Notes: a model not told the origin generated them from the sequence alone. 11,100 bases of DNA from Clostridiales bacterium (GCA_019418525.1 DYBS01000055.1:1-11100); one strand, 5' to 3'; positions 1-7,775 are shown, numbered from the stretch's first letter. Numbers and translations: made by a program.

Positions 1-1
1 C

Positions 2-1720
2 CTTTTGGTTGCCGTACTGGCCGCCGGCGGCTTTGCTCTATACCGGCTCTTCTTCCAGTCCGACGAGCAGACCCCCCTCACCGAGGAGCTGACCCAGGGG
101 AGCCTGGCCACCACCATTACCGGCACCGGCGTCACCCTGCCCGCCGACAGCCAGACCGTCACCACCGCCTCCACGGCCAAGATCACCAAGGTCTATGTGG
201 CCGCCGGTGACACGGTAGAGGCGGGGGACCTCCTGTATGAACAGGACGACTCCGAGCTGGACGACCAGATCAGTGAGTACAAGGACCAGATCACCGATCT
301 CCAGAACGAGCTGGAGACCTATCAGGAGCAGCTCTCCGACGCGCAGGAGACCCTGTCCAACCTCACCGTCACCGCCCCCTTCTCCGGCACCATCACCGAA
401 CTCGATGTGGAGAAGGGCGACAACGTCCAAGCCGGAGGCAAGCTGGCCGTGCTGGTGGACGACAGCAAGATGAAGCTCACCGAGTATTACAGCTACGCCT
501 ATGAGGACCAGATCCAGGTGGGCTCCAAGGCCAAGGTGTCCATCGCCAGCCTCATGCTCAACCTGGACGGCACCGTCACCGACGTGCAGAAGGTGAGCCG
601 CTATACCACCGAGGGCACCCAGTGCTTCGCCGTCACCATCACCGTGGACAATCCCGGCGCCCTCACCGAGGGGATGAGCTGCATGTCCTATGTGGTGTCC
701 TCCTCCGGCGAGCCCCTCTACTCGGCCATCTCCGGCACCCTGGAGTACAACAACAGCGAGACCCTCACCGCCCAGGTCTCGGGCGAGCTGACCACCGTTT
801 CTCCGGTGGCTTACAGCACCGTCACCAAGGGGCAGACCCTCTTTGTGGTGGACGGCAGCGACTATGAGAGCCAGATCACCTCCACTCAGAGCAAGATCAC
901 CCAGACCCAGGAGCGCATCGCCGACTACGAGGAGCAGATCGCCGAGACCGAGGAAAAGCGCGCCGACTACGCGGTCACCGCCGAGATCTCGGGGAAGGTG
1001 ATCCAGGTCAACGTCACCGAGGGGGAGACCCCCCGCATGGCCGGCGAGACTGCCGTGCTTCTCTACAACCTGGACAACATGGAGATCTCGGTGAACATCG
1101 ACGAGCTGGACATTGAGAACGTCACCGTGGGCACCGAAGTCGCCATCACCCGCTCGGGCAGCAGCAGCGACGCCGACCAGGCCTTCACCGGCACCGTCAC
1201 CGCCGTGAGCTACGAGGCCACCAACTCCAACGGCGTGGCCTACTTCCCCGTCACCATCTCCATCCCCAGCGCCGGGGAACTCTCCGCCGGTGTCAACGTG
1301 TCCTACTCCATCCAGGTGGGCGAGGACGCCGAGGGCGTTCTGGCCCCCATCTCCGCCCTGAAGCAGTCCACCGACGGGCAGACCTGCCTGTACATCCAGT
1401 CCGACACCGCCCCGGAAAACGCCGTGGAGGCCGAGGGCGTACCGGAGGGCTTCTATGCCGTGCCGGTGGAGATTGGCGCCTCCAACAGCCAGTATGTGGT
1501 GATCCTCTCCGGCGCGGAGGAGGGGGACACCGTCTTTACCCGCTATGAGACCACCGCCCCCGCCAATGGCGACTCCACCAGCCAGGGCGAGGAGGGCGAG
1601 ATGGAACAGGGCTTCCCCGGCGGCGACATGCAGATGATGCCCGGCGGCATGGGCGGCGACTTCTCCGGCGGCGGTATGAGCGGCGGCGGCATGCCGGGCG
1701 GCGGACCGATGGGGGGTTAA
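2..1720 (+). CDS. HlyD/YknX-type membrane fusion protein (exporter adaptor), 5' partial
   Basis: Extracytoplasmic adaptor of an ABC exporter, expected to be anchored in the membrane and to dock on the MacB-type permease encoded two genes downstream. The true start lies left of the window: the frame is open to base 2 and the first TTG falls inside a transmembrane helix (LVAVLAAGGFALYRLFF). Numbering from that TTG (571 residues), I see a lipoyl half-motif at 55-82, a coiled coil at 84-118, the second lipoyl half at 121-151 (APFSGTI...VEKGD) and a beta-barrel at about 154-232. The pattern then repeats: lipoyl half 252-284, coil 285-320, lipoyl half 323-355 and barrel 356-440. A membrane-proximal segment (about 441-513) follows, then a Gly/Met/acidic tail at 518-571. 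A single such unit is usual for the family, so the duplication is odd. The downstream ATPase gene begins 3 bp after the stop. Family and role are secure; the substrate is unknown (YknX/MacA relatives handle peptides or toxins). Confidence -1.
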   Translation, partial: LLVAVLAAGGFALYRLFFQSDEQTPLTEELTQGSLATTITGTGVTLPADSQTVTTASTAKITKVYVAAGDTVEAGDLLYEQDDSELDDQISEYKDQITDLQNELETYQEQLSDAQETLSNLTVTAPFSGTITELDVEKGDNVQAGGKLAVLVDDSKMKLTEYYSYAYEDQIQVGSKAKVSIASLMLNLDGTVTDVQKVSRYTTEGTQCFAVTITVDNPGALTEGMSCMSYVVSSSGEPLYSAISGTLEYNNSETLTAQVSGELTTVSPVAYSTVTKGQTLFVVDGSDYESQITSTQSKITQTQERIADYEEQIAETEEKRADYAVTAEISGKVIQVNVTEGETPRMAGETAVLLYNLDNMEISVNIDELDIENVTVGTEVAITRSGSSSDADQAFTGTVTAVSYEATNSNGVAYFPVTISIPSAGELSAGVNVSYSIQVGEDAEGVLAPISALKQSTDGQTCLYIQSDTAPENAVEAEGVPEGFYAVPVEIGASNSQYVVILSGAEEGDTVFTRYETTAPANGDSTSQGEEGEMEQGFPGGDMQMMPGGMGGDFSGGGMSGGGMPGGGPMGG

Positions 1721-1723
1721 CCT

Positions 1724-2440
1724 GTGAAACTCATCGAGCTGCACAATGTCTATAAAATCTACGGGGAGGGCCGGGAGAACCAGGTCAATGCCCTGGACGG
1801 GGTCTCTCTGGAGATCGACCGGGGGGAATTCGTGGCCATCATCGGCGCCTCCGGCTCCGGCAAGTCCACCATGATGAACATTCTGGGCTGTCTGGACGTG
1901 CCCACCTACGGCGACTACTACCTGGACGGGGTCCCCGTGCGGGAGAAATCCCGTCGGGAGCTGGAGCTCATCCGCTCCCGGCAAATCAGCTTCATCTTCC
2001 AGGGCTACAACCTGATCCCCTCCCTCAACGTGTGGCAGAACGTGGCGCTGCCCATGCTCTACCAGAAGGTGCCCCTGGCCCAGCGGAAAAAGCGGGCCAT
2101 GGAGGCCCTGGAGCGGGTGGAGATCGGCTCCAAGGCGGAGAGCCGCCCCACCCAGCTCTCCGGCGGCCAGCAGCAGCGAGTGGCCATCGCCCGGGCCATC
2201 GCCACCGGCTCCCCCGTCCTCATGGCCGACGAGCCCACCGGCGCGCTGGACTCCAAGACCGGCGCCCAGGTCCTCGCCCTCATGAAGGAGCTCAACGCCG
2301 GGGGCACCACCGTCATCCTCATCACCCACGACAACTCCATCGCCGCCCAGGCCCGGCGCACCGTCCGGGTGAAGGACGGCCACATCCTCCACGACAGCGC
2401 CTGGGACGGGGTGCTCCTGCCGGAGGAGGTGGCCCAATGA
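1724..2440 (+). CDS. ABC transporter ATP-binding protein, MacB/LolD/YknY type
   Basis: Cytoplasmic ATPase that powers the MacB-type permease encoded next. The 238 residues carry every ABC motif: Walker A GASGSGKST (41-49), Q-loop Q93 in IFQGYN, signature LSGGQ (145-149), Walker B VLMADE (165-170, catalytic E170), D-loop ALDS (174-177) and H-loop H202. The LSGGQQQRVAIARA and MADEPTGALDS wording is typical of the MacB/LolD/YknY (3.A.1.122-like) branch, and the length matches that family. The start is GTG at 1724, seven bases after a G-run (1711-1716) that also encodes the end of the adaptor gene. The gene overlaps the permease gene by ATGA, which indicates translational coupling. All key residues are intact, so it should be active. 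The substrate cannot be read from the sequence. Confidence -1.
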   Translation: MKLIELHNVYKIYGEGRENQVNALDGVSLEIDRGEFVAIIGASGSGKSTMMNILGCLDVPTYGDYYLDGVPVREKSRRELELIRSRQISFIFQGYNLIPSLNVWQNVALPMLYQKVPLAQRKKRAMEALERVEIGSKAESRPTQLSGGQQQRVAIARAIATGSPVLMADEPTGALDSKTGAQVLALMKELNAGGTTVILITHDNSIAAQARRTVRVKDGHILHDSAWDGVLLPEEVAQ

Positions 2441-3618
2441 ACGCCATCCTCATGGCGCTGGACTCCATCCGGGAGAAAAAGGGCCGTTCCTTCCTCACCA
2501 TGCTGGGCATCATCATCGGCGTCACCGCCGTGCTGGTGCTGGTGGCCCTGGTGTCGGGCTACAACGCCGACATCACCGCCTACTATGAAAAGCTGGGCGT
2601 GAACAAGGTGAACCTCACCCTCACCTGGTACGACCGCACCCGGGCCCCCGATGTGTACAGCGAGGTCTACGAGTACGGCAACACCACCCTCAGCGACATG
2701 GTGGAGGGGGTCTCCCCCTCCACCAGCACCGACCTGCCGGTGAAATACCGCACCACCACCCTGGAGGAGAGCACCATCTACCTGGGCAGCGACCAGTTCT
2801 CCGTGTGCAACAACTACACTCTGGAGAGCGGCCGGGATCTGAGCCAGTTCGACATCGACCAGCGCAGCAAGGTCTGTGTCCTGGGCTCCTATGTGGCCGA
2901 TGCCCTCTTCCCCTACTCCGACCCCGTGGGGGAGACCATCTACCTCAGCGGCATCCCCTTCACGGTGGTGGGCACCTACTACCAGAAGGACGGCGGCACC
3001 GAGGACTCCATGGACGACATGCTCTCCGTCCCGTACAGCCTGAACCGGGAGCTCCTCCAGACCGCCGATATCACCTCCATCACCGTGAAAGTGGACACCT
3101 CCGACCATGTGGAGACCGTCCTGAACCTCCTGAACATCTATCTGGCCGACCTGGTGTCCGACAGCGTGGGGGAGTACAGCCTGGAAAACGGCAACTCCGC
3201 CATGACCGAGAGCACCGAGGAGATGACCTCCATGAGCGTGGTGCTGGGGGGCATCGCCTCCATCGCGCTGCTGGTGGGCGGCATCGGCATCATGAACATC
3301 ATGCTGGTCACCGTCACCGAGCGCACCCGGGAGATCGGCATCAAGAAGTCCATCGGCGCGCCCCGCAGTGAGATCATCGGCCAGTTCCTGGTAGAGGCCG
3401 GCATCCTCAGCGGCATGGGCGGGCTCATCGGCATCGCCCTGGGCTTCGGCCTCTCCCTCATCCTGGGCAAGGCCATGTATGACCTCATCCTGTTACCCGA
3501 CCGGCTCATCACCCTGGGGGCCTTCACCTTCTCGGTGGTGATCGGCATCGTGTTCGGCATCTATCCGGCCGTCAAGGCCTCCAACCTCCAGCCCGTGGAC
3601 GCCCTGCGGGCCGATTAA
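2437..3618 (+). CDS. ABC transporter permease, MacB/FtsX family (YknZ-like)
   Basis: Membrane permease of the exporter, 393 residues, the usual size for a MacB/YknZ-type subunit without a fused ATPase. The order is: N-terminal helix (about 18-40), a large extracytoplasmic MacB_PCD domain (about 41-262), then three C-terminal helices (about 267-293, 321-343, 357-381) forming the FtsX domain. The GGIGIMNIMLVTVTERTREIG segment (282-301) is the conserved family signature and IYPAVKASNLQPVDALR closes the protein. The ATG at 2437 overlaps the ATPase stop (ATGA) and is preceded by CGGAGGAGGT at 2421-2430. The frame stays open upstream to about 2032, but that stretch lies inside the ATPase gene and is not coding in this frame. 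MacB-type permeases work by mechanotransmission rather than forming a transmembrane pore. The substrate is unknown; antimicrobial peptides or lipids are plausible. Confidence -1.
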   Translation: MNAILMALDSIREKKGRSFLTMLGIIIGVTAVLVLVALVSGYNADITAYYEKLGVNKVNLTLTWYDRTRAPDVYSEVYEYGNTTLSDMVEGVSPSTSTDLPVKYRTTTLEESTIYLGSDQFSVCNNYTLESGRDLSQFDIDQRSKVCVLGSYVADALFPYSDPVGETIYLSGIPFTVVGTYYQKDGGTEDSMDDMLSVPYSLNRELLQTADITSITVKVDTSDHVETVLNLLNIYLADLVSDSVGEYSLENGNSAMTESTEEMTSMSVVLGGIASIALLVGGIGIMNIMLVTVTERTREIGIKKSIGAPRSEIIGQFLVEAGILSGMGGLIGIALGFGLSLILGKAMYDLILLPDRLITLGAFTFSVVIGIVFGIYPAVKASNLQPVDALRAD

Positions 3619-3620
3619 AG

Positions 3621-3627
3621 AAAGAGG
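3621..3627 (+). promoter_or_regulatory. ribosome binding site deciding the SLH protein start
   Basis: AAAGAGG sits eight bases before the ATG at 3636. The in-frame GTG at 3627 overlaps this site and has no ribosome binding site of its own, so ATG 3636 is preferred. No terminator or promoter is visible in the 17 bp after the permease stop, so read-through from the exporter genes is expected. Confidence -1.
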
Positions 3628-3635
3628 TGTCTCCC

Positions 3636-5702
3636 ATGAAACAGCGTATCCTCTCCGCCCTGCTGGCCGCTGCCCTGTGTCTGGGCATCATCGGCGTGGC
3701 GGGCTTCTCCTTCCAGGCCGACGCCGCGTCCTTCTCCGACGTGACCGACGCCGACACCGCCGAGGCGGTGTCGGTCCTGTCCAGCCTGGGCATCGTCTCC
3801 GGCTACTCCGACGGCACCTATCACCCCTCCGCCACCCTGACCCGGGCCCAGTTCTGCACCCTGGCCGTGCTGGCCGAGGGCCACGGCGACCAGGTCCAGG
3901 GCAGCGCCTACCGCACCCTCTTCTCCGACCTGCCCGCCACCCACTGGGCCGCGCCCTATGTGAATCTGGCCCAGAGTGAGGGCCTGATTAGCGGCTACGG
4001 CAACGGCCGCTTCGGCCCCGACGACGCCGTCACCGTGGGGCAGGCGGTCACCATCGTCCTGCGCCTGATGGGCTATACCGAGGAGGACGTGGGCGCCCTC
4101 TGGCCCCAGGACTACATGCAGAAGGCCACGGACCTGGGCCTTTTGGACGGTATCTCCACCAACTCCTCCGCCGCTATGACCCGGGGCGAGGCAGCGCTCC
4201 TCCTCTACGCCATGCTGAAGAGCGACACCAAGGACGGAAGCGACTACGTCGCCAAGCTGGCCTCCTCCACGATTTCCTCCGCCGTGCTCCTCTCCAACGA
4301 CGACGAGGCCGAGGACGGCACCCTCCACACCGCCCAGGTCTACGCCGCCCAGGGGGGCCTCACCTGGTATGAGCAGTCCACCACCCTCCCTGATACCCTG
4401 GTGGGCCGCCGGGGCACCCTGCTGCTGGACAAGAGCGGCAAGGTCTGCGGCTTCCTCCCGGATGACACCACCGTGCGCACCCTCTCGCTGGACAGCGCCA
4501 AGGCCGGGAAGCTGGTGGCCCAGGACGGCACCAGCTACACCATCTCCAACTCCACCGCCCTGCTGCTGGACGACGAGCTGACCACCTACGGCAGCGCCTG
4601 GTACGAACTGGAGGGCCGGAGCACCGTCACCCTTTACTACACCGCGTCCGGCTCCATCGACCTGGTGGTGGCCTCCGAGGCGGTGAAATACGACGGCGTG
4701 GCCCTCACCGGCTATTACGAGGCGGTCTCCCCCAACACCTCCAATCCCGACACCATCACCCTCCTGGGCCTCACCCTGGAGGTGTCCGACGAGGCCATCT
4801 CCTCCCTCTCCGCCTTCCAGGTGGGGGATAAGCTGACGGTGGTCCTCAACGGCGCGGGTGAGGTGGCCTACGCCTGCTCCACCAGCGAGCGGACCGCCCA
4901 GATGGTGGGCCTGGTCACCGCCGCCGGGGACACCTGCTCGGTGGAGCTCTTCAACGGCCTGACCGTGTCCGGGGAGCGCTCCGGCTCCTCCGTGTCGGTG
5001 GGCGACCTGGTGAAGGTCACCTCCTCCGGCATCGGCAAGCTCTCCCTCTCCACCGCCACCGGCGGGGTGAGCGGCTCCCTCAATGTGGCCAAGGGCACCC
5101 TGGGCAGCGTCCCTCTGGCCGACAACGTGGTGCTCTATGACCGGGTGGGCAAGAGCGCCGCCGTCCGGGTGGAGCTGGACGACATTCTCAGCGACACCGT
5201 CTCCGCCTCCAAGATCACCTACGCCGGCACCAACGCCGACGGCGAGGTGGACGTGGTGGTGCTTAACAACGTCACCGGCGACGCCTACACCTACGGCATT
5301 CTCCACACCGGTACCAAGACCGAGGGCAGCGGCGACATGCAGGTCACCAACGACACCGTGGCGGTGGAAAACAGCGCCGGCACCACCCAGGACTATCTCA
5401 CCGGCGCCTCCGTAGGCTATCAGAGTGTGGGCGGCGTGGCCGCCACCAGCGACGGCAGGACTGCCGGGGTGGTCACCCTGGACAAGGTCACTGACGTGGC
5501 CCGCTCCGCCTTTGACGGGGAGGACGCGGTGGTGCTGGACGGGGTGCGAGTCCCCGTCAGCGACGACGTGCAGGTCTACAACGCCGACAGCGGCCAGTGG
5601 ATCACCCTCGGCGAGGCCAAGGCCTACACCGACACCTTCACCGTCTATTACAGCGGCACCATCGGCTCCGACGCCAAGGTGCGGGTCATCTTCACCGAAT
5701 AA
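3636..5702 (+). CDS. secreted S-layer homology (SLH) domain protein
   Basis: Predicted exported, wall-associated protein of 688 residues. A signal peptide covers about 1-30: MKQR, a hydrophobic core, then a likely cleavage after QADA. Three SLH repeats follow at about 32-78 (FSDV...LGIVSGYSDGTYHP...LTRAQF), 95-145 (FSDL...WAAPYVNLAQSEGLISGYGNGRFGPDD) and 155-192 (weaker, MTRGEAALLLYAML). SLH triplets bind pyruvylated secondary cell-wall polymers, so the protein is probably held on the cell surface. Residues 200-688 are rich in Ser, Thr, Gly, Asp and Val with many short beta-strand-like stretches and recurring G-x-V/I turns (for example LDKSGKVCGF, LNGAGEVAY). I recognise no enzymatic motif there. 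Cys15 is not in a proper lipobox, so I do not call a lipoprotein. The gene starts 17 bp after the exporter permease gene and ends at a strong terminator, so it is probably the last gene of that operon. The function of the large C-terminal part is unknown. Confidence -1.
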   Translation: MKQRILSALLAAALCLGIIGVAGFSFQADAASFSDVTDADTAEAVSVLSSLGIVSGYSDGTYHPSATLTRAQFCTLAVLAEGHGDQVQGSAYRTLFSDLPATHWAAPYVNLAQSEGLISGYGNGRFGPDDAVTVGQAVTIVLRLMGYTEEDVGALWPQDYMQKATDLGLLDGISTNSSAAMTRGEAALLLYAMLKSDTKDGSDYVAKLASSTISSAVLLSNDDEAEDGTLHTAQVYAAQGGLTWYEQSTTLPDTLVGRRGTLLLDKSGKVCGFLPDDTTVRTLSLDSAKAGKLVAQDGTSYTISNSTALLLDDELTTYGSAWYELEGRSTVTLYYTASGSIDLVVASEAVKYDGVALTGYYEAVSPNTSNPDTITLLGLTLEVSDEAISSLSAFQVGDKLTVVLNGAGEVAYACSTSERTAQMVGLVTAAGDTCSVELFNGLTVSGERSGSSVSVGDLVKVTSSGIGKLSLSTATGGVSGSLNVAKGTLGSVPLADNVVLYDRVGKSAAVRVELDDILSDTVSASKITYAGTNADGEVDVVVLNNVTGDAYTYGILHTGTKTEGSGDMQVTNDTVAVENSAGTTQDYLTGASVGYQSVGGVAATSDGRTAGVVTLDKVTDVARSAFDGEDAVVLDGVRVPVSDDVQVYNADSGQWITLGEAKAYTDTFTVYYSGTIGSDAKVRVIFTE

Positions 5703-5718
5703 GTTTCCCATGACGCGC

Positions 5719-5750
5719 AAAAGCGTGCCGGCAGAGCCGGCACGCTTTTT
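5719..5750 (+). terminator. rho-independent terminator, probably bidirectional
   Basis: A perfect 14-bp stem (5719-5732 with 5736-5749; AAAAGCGTGCCGGC and its complement) has a 3-nt AGA loop. It is followed on the plus strand by a T-run with TTTTTGTCTATTT. It lies between the stop of the SLH gene (5702) and the stop of the convergent oleate hydratase gene (5764). The A-run on the left arm gives a T-run on the minus strand, so it probably serves both genes. Confidence -1.
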
Positions 5751-5763
5751 GTCTATTTGGGGC

Positions 5764-7734
5764 TTACAGGTGCATCCCGTCCCGGAGGATGTGGTGGTCC
5801 CGCAGGACCTTTTCCACCACGGTGCCCCGGATCGCCTTCACCAGGGGCTTTTTCAGGAGATTGAGGGGCCCGGGCAGCTCCATGTCCAGGGGAGACTTGC
5901 CGTCCATCAGACACACCGAGCTATCCAGCAGGGCGCGGATGTCGTAGACGCTGCCCCACACCTCGGGCACGCCCCGGTCCACCCCCAGCAGGCCGTAGAC
6001 CGCCTCCATGGCGGTGCGCACCGAGTATTCGGTAGTGAATACGGTGTCCCGGGGGGTGTCGGCGAACTGGCCCAGGAAGGCGAAGTTGACGCAGCCGTCG
6101 GGGATCACGTCGGGGCGGTCTCCCTTGGCCCGGGGCATGAAGAAGGCGGTGATATAGGGCATCATGGTGGGCACGCACACCGCGCTCTCCTCGGCCAGCT
6201 GGGGGATGAGCTCCACCGGCACGCCGATGTGGTAGAGCCACTCCTGGGTGATCTCCTTGCCGGTGCACTCCTTCATGGGCTTGCGGATGAAGTCGCCGGG
6301 CACATCGGTGAAGAGGCCGTACACCCACACGCACACCTGCTCGGGGTCCTGCTCCTTGAACTGGCCCTGGCGGTTGATGGTCCAGCTCAGGAGCCAGCTG
6401 GAGTCCTTGCAGCTGACGATGCCGCCGGTGACCACCTTGCCGGTGCGGGGGTCGCGCTGGCAAATGTTTTTGATATAGGGCAGGATCTTGTCGTCCAGAG
6501 TGGTGACGGTGGCCGACTCCCAGTTGGTCTTGGACACGTCGGAGCAGAATTTCTCCGGCCGGCCGAAGGCGGGGTCCTGCTTGGCGATGTTCTTCCACAG
6601 GTTCCAGCAGCCGCTGGTGCGCACCTCGGCGTCGCCGTTGGGGGCGTGGTCCTGGTCGCCGTAGATGGTGCCCTCGGTGCAGGAGCCGTTGGTGACGAAC
6701 ACCAGGTCGTTCTCGGTGAGGAGGATGCCCTGCTCCACGCCCTTCACCTTGCACTCGATGGCGGTGGCCACCTTTTTATCGCTCCGGATGTCGAAGAGGA
6801 CGTTGGTCACTTCGGTGCCGAAACGGAAGTCCACCCCGGCGTCCTCCAGGTACTTCTGCACGGGGAGGATGAGGGACTCATACTGGTTGTAGCGGGTGAA
6901 CTTCAGGGCGCTGAAGTCGGGCAGGCCCGCAATGTGGTGGATGAAGCGCTGGAAATAGAGCTTCATCTCCAACGCGGAGTGCCAGTTCTCAAAGGCGAAC
7001 ATGGTCCGCCAGTAGAGCCAGAAGGTGGAGTCGAACACCTCCTCGTCAAAGACGTCCTCGATGGTCTTGTCATAGAGGTCCTCGTCGGGGGTGAGGAAGA
7101 GCTTGACGATCTCCATGCACCCCTTCTGGCTCAGGTCAAATTTCCCGTCGGTGTGGGCGTCCTGGCCCCGGTCCACGGTGGCCCGGCAGAGGGAGTAGTT
7201 GGGGTCGTGCTTGTTGAGCCGGTAGAACTCATCCAGCACCGACAGTCCGGGCTGCTCCAGAGAGGGGATGGACCGGAACAGGTCCCACAGGCACTCGAAA
7301 TGGTCCTCCATCTCCCGGCCGCCCCGCATGATATAGCCCCGGCTGGGGTCAAAGATGCCGTCGCAGGCGCCGCCGGCCACGTCCATGGCCTCCAGAATGT
7401 GGATGTGGGAGCCGGGCATCTGGCCGTCCCGCACCAGGAAGCAGGCCGCCGCCAGGGAGGCCAGGCCGCTGCCCACCAGGTAGGCGTGCTTTTCGTCCAC
7501 GCCCTCCGGCTTCTCCGGCCGGGCGAAGGCCTCATAATTGCCGCTGGTGTAGTAGATGCCCTTGCTGTTCTTGGCGTGCCGCCCCAGCTCCGTGTTGCGG
7601 TAGCTGGTCTCCTCAGAAGCCGCCGGGGCCTCGGGGGCCTTTTTCTCCGCCGCGCGCTTGGCCAGCACCACCGCCGCGCCCGCGCCGGCCAGACCGGCTG
7701 CCGCCGCCGTCCATTTTCCCAGATTCTTTGCCAT
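5764..7734 (-). CDS. ohyA: oleate hydratase (MCRA family, FAD-dependent) with hydrophobic N-terminus
   Basis: Hydrates the cis-9 double bond of unsaturated fatty acids such as oleate to 10-hydroxy products (EC 4.2.1.53). Family identity is clear from TSGNYEAFARPEKPEGVD (63-80), the FAD-binding GSGLASLAAA (88-97) and the RGGREMEDHFECLWDL loop (137-152). YNQYESL and the C-terminal FTTEYSVRTAMEAVYGLLGVDRGVPEV region also fit. By recalled Elizabethkingia numbering, E141 matches catalytic E122, Y260 matches Y241, Q284 matches Q265, and T452/N454 match T436/N438. The residue matching H442 is Gln458. The 656-residue length is normal. The first 62 residues are unusual: an Ala/Gly-rich hydrophobic stretch (about 8-25), then a Lys/Pro/Ala linker, suggesting membrane association. 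ATG 7734 is chosen because GAAAGGCGG lies just upstream; a TTG at 7755 would start before that site. The gene lies downstream of a same-strand TetR gene, its likely regulator, and converges on the SLH gene. Confidence -1.
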   Translation of the reverse strand: MAKNLGKWTAAAAGLAGAGAAVVLAKRAAEKKAPEAPAASEETSYRNTELGRHAKNSKGIYYTSGNYEAFARPEKPEGVDEKHAYLVGSGLASLAAACFLVRDGQMPGSHIHILEAMDVAGGACDGIFDPSRGYIMRGGREMEDHFECLWDLFRSIPSLEQPGLSVLDEFYRLNKHDPNYSLCRATVDRGQDAHTDGKFDLSQKGCMEIVKLFLTPDEDLYDKTIEDVFDEEVFDSTFWLYWRTMFAFENWHSALEMKLYFQRFIHHIAGLPDFSALKFTRYNQYESLILPVQKYLEDAGVDFRFGTEVTNVLFDIRSDKKVATAIECKVKGVEQGILLTENDLVFVTNGSCTEGTIYGDQDHAPNGDAEVRTSGCWNLWKNIAKQDPAFGRPEKFCSDVSKTNWESATVTTLDDKILPYIKNICQRDPRTGKVVTGGIVSCKDSSWLLSWTINRQGQFKEQDPEQVCVWVYGLFTDVPGDFIRKPMKECTGKEITQEWLYHIGVPVELIPQLAEESAVCVPTMMPYITAFFMPRAKGDRPDVIPDGCVNFAFLGQFADTPRDTVFTTEYSVRTAMEAVYGLLGVDRGVPEVWGSVYDIRALLDSSVCLMDGKSPLDMELPGPLNLLKKPLVKAIRGTVVEKVLRDHHILRDGMHL

Positions 7735-7743
7735 AACTGAAAA

Positions 7744-7752
7744 CCGCCTTTC
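7744..7752 (-). promoter_or_regulatory. ribosome binding site for oleate hydratase
   Basis: The minus strand reads GAAAGGCGG, then about nine bases, then ATG at 7734. This favours the ATG over the in-frame TTG at 7755, which would place the site inside the coding sequence. No convincing -35/-10 pair was found upstream; TAGGAT (minus strand, 7803-7798) is the best -10-like match but lacks a partner. Confidence -1.
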
Positions 7753-7759
7753 CAAGCAG

Positions 7760-7775
7760 AGCCGCAGTTGCGGCT
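7760..7775. promoter_or_regulatory. 16-bp inverted repeat in the oleate hydratase leader, possible operator
   Basis: AGCCGCAGTTGCGGCT is a perfect 7-2-7 inverted repeat ending 26 bp upstream of the oleate hydratase ATG. The size suits a dimeric repressor such as a TetR protein, and it sits where a bound repressor would block transcription. It could instead be a small leader-RNA hairpin close to the ribosome binding site. Operator function is inference only. Confidence -1.

Noticed and set aside
2032..2436. Upstream extension of the permease frame
   Set aside because: It lies inside the ATPase gene in another frame and reads Arg/Pro/His-rich. The ATG at 2437 has a strong ribosome binding site and gives a family-typical N-terminus.
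38..2437. Long open frame on the minus strand across the exporter genes
   Set aside because: It is antisense to three well-supported genes, has His/Gly/Val-rich composition with no domain, and is expected where GC-rich codons leave few stops.
3678..3680. Possible lipoprotein cysteine (Cys15) in the SLH protein signal peptide
   Set aside because: The preceding residues AAL do not satisfy a lipobox, which needs a small residue at -1, and a normal cleavage site follows at about residue 30.
3615..5720. 700-codon minus-strand open frame opposite the SLH gene
   Set aside because: It is a compositional shadow of the SLH gene, rich in Gly, His and Val with no recognisable motif, while the plus strand has a signal peptide and SLH repeats.
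5425..7740. Very long plus-strand open frame running across the SLH gene end and oleate hydratase
   Set aside because: It crosses a strong terminator and is antisense to an unmistakable oleate hydratase, and its translation is low-complexity.
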